A DNA stretch of 64,000 nucleotides from Halobacteriovoraceae bacterium. GTDB taxonomy: Bacteria; Bdellovibrionota; Bacteriovoracia; Bacteriovoracales; Bacteriovoracaceae. Below, one piece after another: positions 33,318 through 43,288 of this stretch. The notes under the pieces are model-generated. The model worked only from the letters and a program-made list of their open reading frames with translations. It had not been told where the DNA came from and ran no database searches. The position numbers were made by a program, and so were the translations under genes. The stretch covers positions 97,348-161,347 of the forward strand of contig PAVS01000024.1 of the NCBI GenBank assembly GCA_002713145.1, written 5' to 3'. Every line of letters begins with the position of its first letter. Within the stretch, counting starts at the first letter, position 1.

Positions 33318-35837
33318 TTAATCCCACCCAAACAGAATGGTTTCATCTCTGCTGGCAGCATTATTCTCACCCCCCGGAGTATTGAGAGTAGAGTTATTAT
33401 CGGATTTAGGCTCATACCACATCTGAAAAGGAGCTGTTCCCTCAAACACTGTTCCTGCTTTAAAATCTGAGGTGGAGTACTGCTTAGTTGGTGTATTATT
33501 ATTTGCACCCGTCCTTGTCATATTGAAAGTAGTGGTTGTGTAACCTCCCACACCATCTGGTTCATAGGCAGTCACTGTGAGTTCGTTCGTAGAAGCAAAA
33601 GCCACCCACTCGGCCCTAACATTCAAAGCAAATTTTGTTTTTTGGAATGCAACGGGGACAAGAGGAGCGGCACAACTTCCGTTACTATCGGCATAAGAAG
33701 TTGCGACAATATTGGCATTCGCTCGAATACGAATAGCTTCGTCTCGATATAAACCTGACGTTCCCCGTTGATTGATATTTCCTACGTCTCCTGCATTTGT
33801 AATATTAAGTGTGCCGTTGACTCCATCTGAGTGGTAATAAGTAGCACTGGTTCCATTTGTATCGGTGGACACTTTTGCATCTCGTGAAGGAACACCGACT
33901 AAGTCATTGGCAGCTGGTAAAAGTGGTTTCGGGTCGACGACTTGATTTCCACCGCCAGCGGCATAACTATAAGCGATAATAAAACCAGTTGATGCAATTT
34001 CGTAAGAACCATAACCATTGATAGTGAAAGCATGACCATTTTCAGCTGTCAAACTAATACTTCCACCTGCGATGGGATTGCCATTACTTGTTATAGTTAT
34101 ATCTGAATCGCTAAAGGCGTAAACATTCACCCGCATAGGATTACTTCTATTATGATTAAAAAGAAAGCTTTTCCCAATCCAAGCTTTTGTCCCCCAAACA
34201 ATATTTCCTTTATTAGAATCTCCCCCTCCATAACGTAAAGTGCCCGCTATAAAAAAAGGTTTTGTCCCTCGAACGACAGTAAAATCATCTGCATCCACAG
34301 AGACATTTTCACCTTGATTCAAACCTGTATAGATAAGAGAGCCATCATTATATGTGGAGGCAGTATTGTCTCCATAATAAATATCATTTCCATCTTCCAT
34401 TGAAACCAAAGCATTTTTAGTCGCTCCCCCAATATTGATAGCCACATAGGGGTAAGTAGCAAAATCTATATTAGGGAGGGTTTCCGCCACTAAAACTGGT
34501 GACCATGCTCCATAATTTGTTCCGTTATATGCGCGCACTCTAAAATCATATTCTGTTTCTGCACTTAATCCATTTAATGTATGCCGCCTAGAAGTAGAGA
34601 TTCCATCGTTGATCGTTATCCAAGTGGAATCTGTTCCCAGGCGATACTGTATGACATAATCTGTGATAGGAAATCCATTATCATCAGGGTAAGGCCATCC
34701 AACTTTAATGGAATCATTTCCCGCTTCAACCACACTCATAGAAGTTATTTGTTCCGGAGAGAGAGCCGCAATCTGCCAAGCACTGGAACTACTTACCCCA
34801 GAGACGTTACCTGCTCTGTCCGTCGCTCTAACAAGAGTATAGTAATCTGTCACTGGAGATAACCAAGGCGTACTTCCATTATTTATACTTCCGTTAAGAT
34901 CAGTGCCTACGTTTTTCCAGTCCCCTTCAGGAGAAATTATTCCACCGATAGTGTTGCTAGTCGAGACTGCAATCTCATAATAAGCGATGTCTGATGGCCC
35001 GTTATCTGAACCTACATTCCAAGTGGCTTCATCTGACTCAATATCAGAAGCATTATTAGAATTTGAAATCCCAGTTATAAGATTTGGAGCAGAATTGTCA
35101 TGGATAATGGTCGCTGTTTGGCATTGAGAATACCCTCCACTTCCATTACCAGCAGCCACATAAAAAGTGTTGGTACCGTTGGTATTAAAAATATTAACTG
35201 GCTTGGTTGTGGCGAATGCACTTGCACTTCCACCACTAAGACAACTCGTTCCGATATAAAGTGTAGAAGCATTATTTGCGGCTACTGTTAAATTGGCACT
35301 AGCAGTATTCACGTAACTACTGGCAAAACTAATGACTAAGTCTGAAGTATCGACTTGATGTGAAGAAGTGTTGGGTACATCGTAATCCACAAGTACTTCT
35401 TTATTTGCGTAATCCTCTATTGTCGCTCCATTCAACTCCCAAGGAGATTGCAATTCAATTCCATCGTGATCGAGGTCACCCGCCTGTATGGTATATTCAA
35501 ATCGAAAAGTATACGATTGTGATTCTGATCCGCTCACATAGTTTGCATAGCGAGTGACGCCACCAATATTGAGCGGTATTCTTGGTACTCCTCCATTAGT
35601 GATTCTCGTTCTTTTTTGGAAGACTCCATAAATAACAATTTTCTCACCAACATCAAAAACCTTTGGTGAGTTCAAATTCACTTCTTGAAAAAAAGGATTT
35701 CCTGAAAGCAGCGCTTTTTTTCTTTCCGCTGCTTCGTCTTCAGAAATAGAGATAAGATTATTAGGTTCAAAGTCCCCTTGTTGTTCATCACAACTTATAA
35801 AGATAAATAAAAATAGGACTAATAAAACCTTATCCAT
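33318..35837 (-). CDS. Large lipoprotein with fibronectin type III domain
   Basis: An 839-residue surface lipoprotein (signal with lipobox FISC). It has an N-terminal beta domain with DLDHDGI, a putative calcium loop, at about 117. Residues 160-350 are Ig-like repeats rich in Ser, Asn and Gly with a DRAGN motif. A fibronectin type III domain at about 358-452 shows IKVGWPYPDDNGFPITDYVIQYR and LSAETEYDFRVRAYNGTNYG. A C-terminal region of about 380 residues is rich in Asn, Thr and Gly and of unknown fold. Such layouts are typical of outer-membrane adhesins, so a role in surface or prey contact is plausible but unproven. It is transcribed alone, with no close ribosome site beyond AAGAAG. Confidence 0.78.
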   Translation of the reverse strand: MDKVLLVLFLFIFISCDEQQGDFEPNNLISISEDEAAERKKALLSGNPFFQEVNLNSPKVFDVGEKIVIYGVFQKRTRITNGGVPRIPLNIGGVTRYANYVSGSESQSYTFRFEYTIQAGDLDHDGIELQSPWELNGATIEDYANKEVLVDYDVPNTSSHQVDTSDLVISFASSYVNTASANLTVAANNASTLYIGTSCLSGGSASAFATTKPVNIFNTNGTNTFYVAAGNGSGGYSQCQTATIIHDNSAPNLITGISNSNNASDIESDEATWNVGSDNGPSDIAYYEIAVSTSNTIGGIISPEGDWKNVGTDLNGSINNGSTPWLSPVTDYYTLVRATDRAGNVSGVSSSSAWQIAALSPEQITSMSVVEAGNDSIKVGWPYPDDNGFPITDYVIQYRLGTDSTWITINDGISTSRRHTLNGLSAETEYDFRVRAYNGTNYGAWSPVLVAETLPNIDFATYPYVAINIGGATKNALVSMEDGNDIYYGDNTASTYNDGSLIYTGLNQGENVSVDADDFTVVRGTKPFFIAGTLRYGGGDSNKGNIVWGTKAWIGKSFLFNHNRSNPMRVNVYAFSDSDITITSNGNPIAGGSISLTAENGHAFTINGYGSYEIASTGFIIAYSYAAGGGNQVVDPKPLLPAANDLVGVPSRDAKVSTDTNGTSATYYHSDGVNGTLNITNAGDVGNINQRGTSGLYRDEAIRIRANANIVATSYADSNGSCAAPLVPVAFQKTKFALNVRAEWVAFASTNELTVTAYEPDGVGGYTTTTFNMTRTGANNNTPTKQYSTSDFKAGTVFEGTAPFQMWYEPKSDNNSTLNTPGGENNAASRDETILFGWD

Positions 35838-35962
35838 AATCTTCTTATCGGTTGAAATTAAAGAGCTTTTTAATAACTCCTAATATTTTAAAGCCTTGCT
35901 CATGATGGATAGAAACTTGAATTAATTTAGGTGAATTTTAGTGAATCAGAGAATACAATATT

Positions 35963-35987
35963 AAAAAATGCCAACTTTTTATGGCAT
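35963..35987 (-). terminator. Terminator of the outer-membrane protein gene
   Basis: ATGCCA (35968-35973), an eight-base loop and TGGCAT (35982-35987), with an A-run at 35963-35968 that reads as T on the minus strand. It begins directly after the stop codon at 35988. Confidence 0.75.
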
Positions 35988-36704
35988 CTAAAAGTTAAAA
36001 CCTAAGGTCGCTCCATATTGGCGAACATCTATCTCAGCTGGTATAAAATCATCGCGCTCAAACTCAAGACGCATATTCGTATAAAAGACGCGCACAATGA
36101 TAGATTTTCCGTAAGCATAAACTGGAAATTTTAAGTTTTTTCCTGAAAGAGGAAATACAAATTTCAGTCCTATTGTCGTCTCCTCTCTATCTCCAACATC
36201 TGAGAAAAGAGGAACTTTTAAATAGGGCGAAACTTGAAAAAACATATCTGATCCAAAAGGGAGCCACTCTACTTCAGGATACACTTGAGTTCCTCTAAGG
36301 TTTCTAAAACCAAATGCATCATCTTCGACGATCATAGAAGTATAAAAATACTCAGCAATCAACTTTACGTTCCAGAAATCTGAAAAAGGTAGCACTACTC
36401 CCAGATTGGCAAAGGCAGTTAAGTACTGAAACTGCTCTTCTTTTTCACTAGGACTTTGAACGGAGAGACCCGTGATATTTCCTCCCAGCGAAAAATCTAG
36501 CCATGGTGGTAGCAAATAGTACTGATAAATAAATTGGTGAAAATCAGCAACTTGCTCTATGTTAGCATTAGTCGACAAGATACTGGGTTGCTCTTCTAAG
36601 TAATGGGTTTTCGCCTGTCCATAATTATATTCAAATCTCCATCGAGGAGGAAGTTTGGCGGCCCAGGTACTTTGAATAAGAAAAAAGATAATTAAAAATC
36701 TCAT
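35988..36704 (-). CDS. Outer-membrane beta-barrel protein (putative)
   Basis: A 238-residue exported protein with a signal peptide (about 1-16, ending TWAA). The mature part is a series of alternating aromatic/hydrophobic strands (for example WRFEYNYGQ, YQYYLLPPWLDFSLGG, VKLIAEYFYTSM, IIVRVFYTNMRLEFE) and ends in Phe (ATLGFNF), the recognition end of outer-membrane barrels. It would form a small barrel of 8 to 12 strands. Specific family not recognised. It is followed by a good terminator and divergent from flagellin. Confidence 0.72.
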   Translation of the reverse strand: MRFLIIFFLIQSTWAAKLPPRWRFEYNYGQAKTHYLEEQPSILSTNANIEQVADFHQFIYQYYLLPPWLDFSLGGNITGLSVQSPSEKEEQFQYLTAFANLGVVLPFSDFWNVKLIAEYFYTSMIVEDDAFGFRNLRGTQVYPEVEWLPFGSDMFFQVSPYLKVPLFSDVGDREETTIGLKFVFPLSGKNLKFPVYAYGKSIIVRVFYTNMRLEFERDDFIPAEIDVRQYGATLGFNF

Positions 36705-37063
36705 GGGTGTATTTTCTCATTTTCAAGAACTCATAGACATTCATTCGGCAAGAACTTCCGCTTAATCAGACTTCAGCTTAAAACTATTTTTATTTAACGA
36801 TAACGAGGGGAACAATCATAAATACAAAATACCCGACTATTTCGCTCGTTAAATTTCAACTACTTAACTACCGAAACAGATACTGAGCTCTGTCCAATGG
36901 CGGACAGATAAACTTAAAGGAGGTTCAAAGGACCCATGTAATTTAGGAGCATTCAAGGTTGAATGCCTTCTTATGAAGGTTTGTTAAAGGATTAGCTGGC
37001 TCTAACAAGAGTTACAGGATTCCTTTGTCTAAAAAATGAAGTCCTCAAAGCAAATGGTATGAC
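36705..37063 (+). other. Gene-free 359-base region: structured leader of flagellin
   Basis: No protein gene here. It holds a sigma28-like element (36779-36803), a perfect hairpin CTGTCC-AATGGC-GGACAG (36890-36907), a strong AAAGGAGGT (36916-36924) followed by ATG-TAA at 36936-36941 (a start codon directly followed by stop), a second hairpin GCATTC-AAGGTT-GAATGC just after, and a larger fold pairing AAAGGA with TCCTTT around CTCT-AACA-AGAG. The flagellin ATG at 37064 itself has no Shine-Dalgarno. The arrangement suggests post-transcriptional control, which is an inference. Confidence 0.5.
36779..36803 (+). promoter_or_regulatory. Sigma28-like (FliA) promoter candidate
   Basis: TAAAACTA at 36779-36786 and AACGATAA at 36796-36803 resemble the flagellar sigma28 consensus (TAAA and CGATAA elements). 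The spacer is nine bases instead of the usual eleven. The transcript would have a leader of about 250 bases. Confidence 0.4.
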
Positions 37064-37891
37064 ATGACTAGAATCAGTAATACCACTTCAGGCATTTACC
37101 TTAGAAGGCAAGCTCGCAAAACAAATCAAGAGCTAAGGGATAATTCCGCTAAGATTTCTAGTGGGAGCAGAATCACTAAGTCTTCAGACGATGCAGCTGG
37201 CTTGAGTATGTCGACTAAAATGAATGCCAATATTCGCTCGCAAAGACAAGCTTCCCGTAATGCCCAAGACTTTGTGAGCGTTCTGCAAATTATGGAAGGA
37301 CGTTTAAGTGGTCAAGCAGAAATGATGGTAAGAATACGTGAGCTGACTATCCAAGCAGCGACAGGCTCAATCTCTGACAATGAAAGAGAGCTTCTCAATT
37401 TAGAGGTTGAAGGGCTTATTCATGAAATTAAAAGAACAGCGGAGTCCACCAATCATCTGAATCAAGATTTACTCAAGGGTGATCAGAAAAAATTTGAAGT
37501 TCAAGTTGATAAAGGAAATGGTAAAAATGATAGACTTCATATTGACTTGAGTGACTTTGCTCAAACACCTTTTGCCTTAGGTATTGATACTGTTAAAATT
37601 GACAAGCAATACAGAGCCCAACATTCACTGGCCAAAATCGATTATGCCATCGAAAGCCTCTCTATGAGCCGGGCAGAAGTGGGAGCGATTCAAAACAGAA
37701 TCCAATCAACAATAGGAAAACTCGGTAACGATGTCGCAAACCATACCAGTTCTAAGAGCAGAATTACCGATCTTGATTATGCTCAAGCCACAGCTAAGCA
37801 AGCCTCTGCTAAAATCAAACAATCAGTACAAACAAGTATTGCTGGACAAGTAAACAATATGGGTGCCAGCTATCTAAAACTACTTAAATAA
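37064..37891 (+). CDS. Flagellin
   Basis: Filament subunit, exported through the flagellar secretion system. At 275 residues it is a minimal flagellin with N-terminal D0/D1 (about 1-140) and C-terminal D1/D0 (about 190-275) and almost no variable D2/D3 domain. Seen: RISNTTSGIYLRRQ, the conserved SGSRITKSSDDAAGLSMS, MEGRLSGQAEMMVRIRELTIQAATG, LNLEVEGLIHEI and the C-terminal IESLSMSRAEVGAIQNRI with a MGASYLKLLK end. No other flagellar gene is near, as expected for an isolated flagellin copy; predatory relatives usually carry several. No ribosome site precedes the ATG; see the leader region. Confidence 0.93.
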   Translation: MTRISNTTSGIYLRRQARKTNQELRDNSAKISSGSRITKSSDDAAGLSMSTKMNANIRSQRQASRNAQDFVSVLQIMEGRLSGQAEMMVRIRELTIQAATGSISDNERELLNLEVEGLIHEIKRTAESTNHLNQDLLKGDQKKFEVQVDKGNGKNDRLHIDLSDFAQTPFALGIDTVKIDKQYRAQHSLAKIDYAIESLSMSRAEVGAIQNRIQSTIGKLGNDVANHTSSKSRITDLDYAQATAKQASAKIKQSVQTSIAGQVNNMGASYLKLLK

Positions 37892-37898
37892 ACTTTCC

Positions 37899-38234
37899 TT
37901 AGAATTTAAAATAACGAGATTGATTCCAGTTATCAATAGCATGCTCTCTAAATAACCCCACACCAAATTCACATATGTGAGGTTCATCTGTATTTGAGCA
38001 ATGAGATTCTGCTTGATAGGTCAACTCGATGACATCTCTCTCAGAGCTTCTAAAATTAAGGTTTCGCTCACTTAACCCTCTGGCATAGCGAACACCTTGA
38101 TAACAAATTTTTAAATAATCATTTTGCCCTTGATAATTAAACTTACAACTCACAAGAGCGCTATTTTCAATTTGCCCCCAACAGCCAGTTAAAAGCAAGC
38201 TCATAGTAAGAATCAACATCATATTTCTTTTCAT
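37899..38234 (-). CDS. Small putative lipoprotein
   Basis: A 111-residue lipoprotein: signal MKRNMMLILTMSLLLTGC with lipobox LTGC (Cys18). The mature part has five more cysteines (SCKFN, KICYQG, HCSNT, HICEFG), probably two disulfides. No family recognised. A longer in-frame N-terminus exists, but ATG at 38234 starts the signal and has GATAAT six bases before it on the minus strand, again suggesting a leaderless mRNA. It is convergent with flagellin (7-base gap). Confidence 0.68.
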   Translation of the reverse strand: MKRNMMLILTMSLLLTGCWGQIENSALVSCKFNYQGQNDYLKICYQGVRYARGLSERNLNFRSSERDVIELTYQAESHCSNTDEPHICEFGVGLFREHAIDNWNQSRYFKF

Positions 38235-38349
38235 AGTTTCATTATCTTCGTTCTTCCTAAAACAATCAGCACGGAGTGTGAAAATTACGGGGTATATTAA
38301 AAATCTAAACACTTTTTATGCTAAAATAATTTTTATATGAGGTGAAAGT

Positions 38350-39030
38350 ATGAAGTTAATCATGACCGGCGGTGGTGATTCAGAGCATTTTGAAGAGATC
38401 GACCAATTTTTTATAAGCCTGCTCCAAGAAGATCCCAAGCTTCTCTTTATTCCATTGGCCGGAGATCCAGAGCATTTTGATGATGGACTCGAGCGCATAC
38501 AATCCACCTTCTCTACCATTCATTTCGATAAAATCGAGATGTGCCTCGACCTGCATGAACTCGAATGGGATTATTTAAAACGCTTTGATGCCATCTATAT
38601 TGATGGAGGTAATACCTTTACACTGATGAATGAAATTCGTAACACTCACTTTTATGAACTCCTTCATCGTTTCCTCCATCATGGAGGTGTGGTCAATGGT
38701 GATAGTGCAGGAGCGATCATACTTGGCAGCCACTTAGAAACAGCTCACTTTGGTGAGACCCCGGATGAAAATGAAACGGAAGTCATCTCCTATCAAGGTC
38801 TGAATTTACTGGGCCCCTACGCTATTCATTGTCACTATGAATTGTCAGAAAAAAAAGAAGTGCAAGAGTTTGTGAAAGAATATGGCTTCCCTGTTATTGC
38901 CCTTCATGAAAACACGGCCATTGCTGTTATCGATAATGAGCTTCGCGTGATTGGAGAAGCAAATGTTACTTTATTCAATCAAGGTAATATAGCTGTTGTA
39001 CATCCTAGTGAATTCATAAAATTAAAATAA
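38350..39030 (+). CDS. Peptidase S51 family protein (dipeptidase E / cyanophycinase-like), copy 1
   Basis: A 226-residue cytosolic serine peptidase of the S51 family. Nucleophile Ser119 in NGDSAGAI, the DGGNTF loop (85-90) and the catalytic His in AIHCHYE match dipeptidase E, which cleaves Asp-X dipeptides. GAGGTGA lies 5-11 bases before the ATG. It is followed by tRNA-Val on the opposite strand. A second S51 protein is encoded at 58081-58749 with a different nucleophile context (GLSAGA), so the two have probably diverged in substrate. Confidence 0.87.
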   Translation: MKLIMTGGGDSEHFEEIDQFFISLLQEDPKLLFIPLAGDPEHFDDGLERIQSTFSTIHFDKIEMCLDLHELEWDYLKRFDAIYIDGGNTFTLMNEIRNTHFYELLHRFLHHGGVVNGDSAGAIILGSHLETAHFGETPDENETEVISYQGLNLLGPYAIHCHYELSEKKEVQEFVKEYGFPVIALHENTAIAVIDNELRVIGEANVTLFNQGNIAVVHPSEFIKLK

Positions 39031-39048
39031 TGGGGATATTAGAAAAAG

Positions 39049-39124
39049 TGGTGGGCGTTGACGGGATCGAACCGCCGACATCTACCTTGTAAGGGTAGCG
39101 CTCTCCCAGCTGAGCTAAACGCCC
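39049..39124 (-). tRNA. tRNA-Val (anticodon UAC)
   Basis: A 76-base tRNA on the minus strand. Acceptor GGGCGTT pairs with AACGCCC, followed by A and encoded CCA. D-arm TAGCTCAGCTGGGAGAGC, anticodon arm CTACC-CTTACAA-GGTAG with anticodon TAC, and T-arm GGCGG-TTCGATC-CCGTC. Single tRNA gene. Confidence 0.97.
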
Positions 39125-39196
39125 ACTTTTATTAAGAAACAACAAGATAATCGACCTTTAAAAGCTTGTCAATCTAAAATCTACAACTCTTTGCAT

Positions 39197-39223
39197 AAAA
39201 AAAGACCCTCTATTTAGAGGGTC
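39197..39223 (-). terminator. Rho-independent terminator of lon
   Basis: GACCCTC (39204-39210), loop TATTTA, GAGGGTC (39217-39223) with a seven-base A run at 39197-39203 that reads as T on the minus strand. It lies about 45 bases after the lon stop. Confidence 0.92.
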
Positions 39224-39268
39224 CGTCATCAAACTTTTTATTTGTACTATGTTTTTATCTAGCTGGTG

Positions 39269-41698
39269 CTAGTTCGCAACTGCTTGGTCTGTCCCTGAAC
39301 CTTTAGCGCCATCAAGCACTGTAAGGTGTCTTCCCGCAAGAAATTCTTCTGGTTGCTCCAACTCAAGAGCGATTCTAAGAACTCTCTCTGCATGAGCCAC
39401 AGGGTGAATATCTAGCCCTGACTTAATCTCATCAGGAACCTTAGCAAGATCTTTGGCATTTTTCTCAGGGATAACAACTGTCTGAATCCCCGCTTGCTTA
39501 GCTGCAAGAAGTTTTTCTTTTAGTCCACCAATAGGAAGCACTCTTCCTCTTAGTGTAATTTCCCCAGTCATTGCCACATCTTGTCTTACTGGAATATTAG
39601 CAATGGCACTTGTAAGAGCTGTTGCCATGGTGATCCCTGCACTAGGTCCATCTTTTGGAGTCGCACCTTCAGGTACGTGAATATGGATATCGTGCTTATT
39701 ATACCAATCATGATCAACATTGATGAGGTCACTCAAAGATCTTACCCAAGACAGAGCTGCTTTAGCCGACTCTTGCATAACTTCTCCAAGCTTTCCAGTT
39801 ACTTGAAGCTTCCCAGTTCCAGGAACTGTGATCACTTCAATATTCAGTAACTCTCCACCTACACTTGTCCAAGCCAGACCATTTACCAGTCCAACTTGAT
39901 GCTCATCTTCAATGGCCGTTGATTCAAATTTCACAGGCCCTAAGTATTTCTCAACTTGCTTGTCTGTGAGTTTGTATTTTTTACCTTTCTCTACATCGTT
40001 CGTGACGATATCAGTGGCAATCTTTCTAGCAATGGTATTCATTTGTCTTTCAAGGTTACGAACACCAGCTTCTTTTGTGTACCCTCTAATAACTTTCATA
40101 AGAAGTTTATCAGAAATCGTCACTGGATAGTCTTGTAATCCGTGAGAATCAACAGATTTTTTAAGAAGGTATTTCTTAGCAATTTGTTGTTTCTCGTTTG
40201 GCGTATAACCAGCAAGGTTGATAATTTCCATTCTGTCTCTGAGTGGACCTGGAATTCTAGAAATATCATTTGCCGTCATAACAAACATAACTTTTGAAAG
40301 ATCATATTCAACTTCAACATAATGATCAGTGAAGTTTTTATTCTGAGCTGGATCAAGGACTTCAAGCATGGCTGAAGCTGGATCCCCTCTAAAATCGTTA
40401 CTCATTTTATCTATCTCATCAAGAAGAATAACTGGGTTACCAATTTTAGCTTTTTTCATGGCCTGGATAATCTTACCTGGCATGGCTCCGACATAAGTTC
40501 TTCTATGCCCTCTGATCTCAGCTTCATCTCTTACACCACCAAGAGAAATTCGAACAAATTCTCTTCCCATAGATGTTGCAAGTGACTTACAGATCGATGT
40601 TTTACCAACCCCAGGAGGACCAGCTAAACAAAGAATTGTTCCCGTCGTCTTATTGTTATCACCAACTAAGTTTTTAACAGCAAGATATTCAAGAATTCTT
40701 TCTTTAACATCATCAAGTCCATAATGATCTTCATCGAGAACCGACTTTGCGTGCTTAACGCTATTGTCATCTTCAGTGTATTCATTCCAAGGAAGATTCG
40801 TCATCCAATCGATATAGTTTCGAACGACTGCAGACTCTGCAGACATAGGAGACATAGACTTAAGCTTTTTAATTTCTTTTTCTACTTTCTCACGAGCATC
40901 TTCAGGCATATTTTTAGCGGCTAACCTATCTTCCATCTCAGCGATTTCAGATTTACCGTCTTCTTTATTACCTAATTCTTTTTGAATCGCATTCATTTGC
41001 TCATTAAGATAGTATTCTTTTTGAGATTTCTCCATCTGCGCTTTAACACGTGATCTGATTTTCTTCTCAACATTGATAACTTCTATCTCACCTTGCATTT
41101 TCTCAAGAAGTAATTGCAATCTTAATTCAACATTCATTGCATCTAAGATTTCTTGCTTCTCAGGAATCTTCATCGTTAAGTGAGCCACAATAATATCAGC
41201 TAATCTTGAAGGATCAGTAATAGATGAAATGCTCATTAACAATTCAGGTGGAATTCTTTTGTTTAATTTTACGTATTGTTCAAAAATGTTTTTGACTGAT
41301 CTGACCGTCGCTTCAAGCTCGACTTCATTATCAGTAATATCATCACATTGTTCAACATCAGCATAGTATCCATCTGATTTGCATTCAAATTCAGAAATCT
41401 TCGCTCTATGCTTTCCTTCAATTAAAACTTTAACCGTGTTATCCGGAAGTCTTAACATCTGAATAATATTTACAACAGTTCCGATATCGTAAACATCTTC
41501 TCTCTCTGGGTTGAGAACACTCGCATCTTTTTGAGTGACCAGAAATAATTCGTTTCCATTCTTAGCCGCTTTTTCTAGGGCCGCGATTGATTTTTCTCTT
41601 CCTACAAATAGTGGCACCACCATGTGAGGAAAAATAATAACATCTCTTAAGGGTAAGAGAGGGTAGTTCTTTGCGTTTGATGACTTCTTGTCCGACAT
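39269..41698 (-). CDS. lon: ATP-dependent protease Lon
   Basis: Degrades misfolded and regulatory proteins in the cytosol. With ATG at 41698 (AGGAGG seven bases upstream) the protein has 809 residues, normal for bacterial LonA; an in-frame start eight codons earlier lacks support. Seen: the N-terminal substrate domain ([20 protein letters not shown]), a coiled-coil region around [21 protein letters not shown], Walker [10 protein letters not shown] near residue 362, Walker [10 protein letters not shown], and the Ser-Lys dyad, Ser in [15 protein letters not shown] near 684 and Lys in [11 protein letters not shown] near 727. It follows clpX after a 253-base gap with its own promoter. A strong inverted repeat lies inside that promoter. 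Confidence 0.98.
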   Translation of the reverse strand: MSDKKSSNAKNYPLLPLRDVIIFPHMVVPLFVGREKSIAALEKAAKNGNELFLVTQKDASVLNPEREDVYDIGTVVNIIQMLRLPDNTVKVLIEGKHRAKISEFECKSDGYYADVEQCDDITDNEVELEATVRSVKNIFEQYVKLNKRIPPELLMSISSITDPSRLADIIVAHLTMKIPEKQEILDAMNVELRLQLLLEKMQGEIEVINVEKKIRSRVKAQMEKSQKEYYLNEQMNAIQKELGNKEDGKSEIAEMEDRLAAKNMPEDAREKVEKEIKKLKSMSPMSAESAVVRNYIDWMTNLPWNEYTEDDNSVKHAKSVLDEDHYGLDDVKERILEYLAVKNLVGDNNKTTGTILCLAGPPGVGKTSICKSLATSMGREFVRISLGGVRDEAEIRGHRRTYVGAMPGKIIQAMKKAKIGNPVILLDEIDKMSNDFRGDPASAMLEVLDPAQNKNFTDHYVEVEYDLSKVMFVMTANDISRIPGPLRDRMEIINLAGYTPNEKQQIAKKYLLKKSVDSHGLQDYPVTISDKLLMKVIRGYTKEAGVRNLERQMNTIARKIATDIVTNDVEKGKKYKLTDKQVEKYLGPVKFESTAIEDEHQVGLVNGLAWTSVGGELLNIEVITVPGTGKLQVTGKLGEVMQESAKAALSWVRSLSDLINVDHDWYNKHDIHIHVPEGATPKDGPSAGITMATALTSAIANIPVRQDVAMTGEITLRGRVLPIGGLKEKLLAAKQAGIQTVVIPEKNAKDLAKVPDEIKSGLDIHPVAHAERVLRIALELEQPEEFLAGRHLTVLDGAKGSGTDQAVAN

Positions 41699-41868
41699 AG
41701 CACCTCCTGCGCTAAATTCCACCTACCGGACTAGTAGTGTGGGCTTATAAATATTTTCCCATGAAGATAAATTTAGAGCAAATAAAAAACAGGGGGTTAA
41801 AACTTTCCTAAGTATTTATTATTTATTTGGAAATACTGGCATAAAACGGTGTGAATGGCGTGATAGAA

Positions 41869-41899
41869 GCATTATAATGCGCCGCAAGGTGCGGCGCAA
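41869..41899 (-). promoter_or_regulatory. lon promoter with GC-rich inverted repeat in the spacer
   Basis: On the minus strand: TTGCGC (41899-41894), a 17-base spacer and TATAAT (41876-41871). An eight-base perfect inverted repeat, GCGCCGCA-AGG-TGCGGCGC on the plus strand (41879-41897), fills the spacer and overlaps the -35. The -10 itself sits in the palindrome GCATTATAATGC (41869-41880). There is no T-run, so it does not look like a clpX terminator. The placement suggests an operator. The transcript leader would be about 165 bases. Confidence 0.6.
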
Positions 41900-41951
41900 G
41901 TGTGGGTAAATTTTTCTAAAAAATTCTAACCTCTTCTGCTAGACAAGCTGT

Positions 41952-43265
41952 CTAAGAGGCATTTCCGACCGAACTGGCCACTTTTGAATCTTCTGCGGGC
42001 TTCTTGCGCTCGCCTTCAATAAGTTTAGGCTGTTCAGTTCCTTGTATAGCAGCTTTGGTCACTACACATTTAGCAATCTTTTCATTACTTGGTATTTCAT
42101 ACATCACATCTAACATAGTTTGTTCGAGAATAGAGCGCAGTCCACGAGCCCCTGTCTTTTTAGAGATTGCCGTTTTGGCTACTTCTAAAAGAGCATCTTC
42201 TTCGAACTCTAATTCAATCCCATCAAAGTCAAAAAGTTTTTGATATTGCTTAGTGATAGCATTCTTAGGCTCTTTTAAAATTCGAACCAATGCCTCTTCA
42301 TCGAGCTCTTGTAAGAGAGCATTGACAGGAAGACGTCCAATAAATTCAGGGATGAGTCCAAATTTTGATAAATCTTCAGGCTCAATACCACCCATACGCT
42401 CAATGGCCGAAACAGTCATCTTATCGTCTTTTTTAGCAGGCTTGCCACTCAGACCTAAAGAAGGTTTTTTCACCTGTCTCTTTTCGATAATTTTATCGAG
42501 GCCGACAAAGGCTCCCGCGACGACGAAAAGAATATTCTTAGTGTTCACTTGTAAAAACTCTTGTTGAGGATGCTTACGTCCGCCTTTCGGTGGAACGCTT
42601 GCCACTGTCCCTTCTATAAGTTTAAGAAGTGCTTGCTGAACCCCCTCACCGGAAACATCTCTGGTAATAGAAGGGTTTTCTGACTTCTTAGCAATCTTAT
42701 CAATCTCATCAATATAAACAATACCCCGCTCAGCACGCTCAATATCGTAATCACACGCTTGTAAGAGATTTAAAATAATATTTTCGACATCCTCACCTAC
42801 ATAACCAGCTTCTGTTAGAGAAGTGGCATCAGCGATAGCAAAAGGAACATTAAGATATTTCGCTAATGATTGAGCAATGAGTGTTTTACCCGAACCAGTT
42901 GGACCGGCTAAAAGAATATTTGATTTTGCCAATTCAACTTCTTCAGATTTTTTACCTGAAGGTCTGTGAGCAATTCTTTTGTAATGATTATGAACAGCAA
43001 CAGAGATAATTTTCTTCGCTCTTTCTTGTCCGATAACATAACTGTCGAGATGCTCTTTAATCTCATGAGGTTTTGGAACATTATCAAGGGTTGTCTTTGA
43101 GACAGTTTTTACTGAATCCTCGTAGATAATATCATTACAAAGTTCAATACATTCATCACAAATGTACACACCAGGTCCTGCAATGAGCTTTTTAACTTCC
43201 TTTTGTGTTTTTCCACAAAAGTTACAGTTTAATGATCCATTAGCATCGCGCTTTTTTGACGTCAT
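41952..43265 (-). CDS. clpX: ATP-dependent Clp protease ATP-binding subunit ClpX
   Basis: Unfoldase that feeds substrates to ClpP. The 437-residue length is normal. The N-terminal zinc-binding domain has Cys14, Cys17, Cys36 and Cys39. The AAA+ domain has Walker [10 protein letters not shown] (about 120-128), Walker [11 protein letters not shown], the pore loop GYVGEDVE and the sensor region around the RKHPQQEFL stretch. The C-terminus is extended by a Lys/Glu/Ala-rich tail. The gene is 23 bases downstream of clpP on the same strand, with AAGGAAA before the ATG, so they form an operon. Confidence 0.98.
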   Translation of the reverse strand: MTSKKRDANGSLNCNFCGKTQKEVKKLIAGPGVYICDECIELCNDIIYEDSVKTVSKTTLDNVPKPHEIKEHLDSYVIGQERAKKIISVAVHNHYKRIAHRPSGKKSEEVELAKSNILLAGPTGSGKTLIAQSLAKYLNVPFAIADATSLTEAGYVGEDVENIILNLLQACDYDIERAERGIVYIDEIDKIAKKSENPSITRDVSGEGVQQALLKLIEGTVASVPPKGGRKHPQQEFLQVNTKNILFVVAGAFVGLDKIIEKRQVKKPSLGLSGKPAKKDDKMTVSAIERMGGIEPEDLSKFGLIPEFIGRLPVNALLQELDEEALVRILKEPKNAITKQYQKLFDFDGIELEFEEDALLEVAKTAISKKTGARGLRSILEQTMLDVMYEIPSNEKIAKCVVTKAAIQGTEQPKLIEGERKKPAEDSKVASSVGNAS

Positions 43266-43288
43266 AATTTTTCCTTAATTCTCTTTTA

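Noticed and set aside
34581..34862. Plus-strand 93-codon frame opposite the FN3 lipoprotein
   Set aside because: Arg/Ser-rich composition is typical of antisense reading; the FN3 domain lies on the other strand.
39581..40924. Several plus-strand frames of 66-89 codons opposite lon
   Set aside because: All are antisense shadows of lon, lacking ribosome sites and conserved features.
41879..41897. GC-rich hairpin as the clpX terminator
   Set aside because: The stem is strong but no T-run follows on the minus strand, and it is exactly inside the spacer of a good -35/-10 pair for lon.
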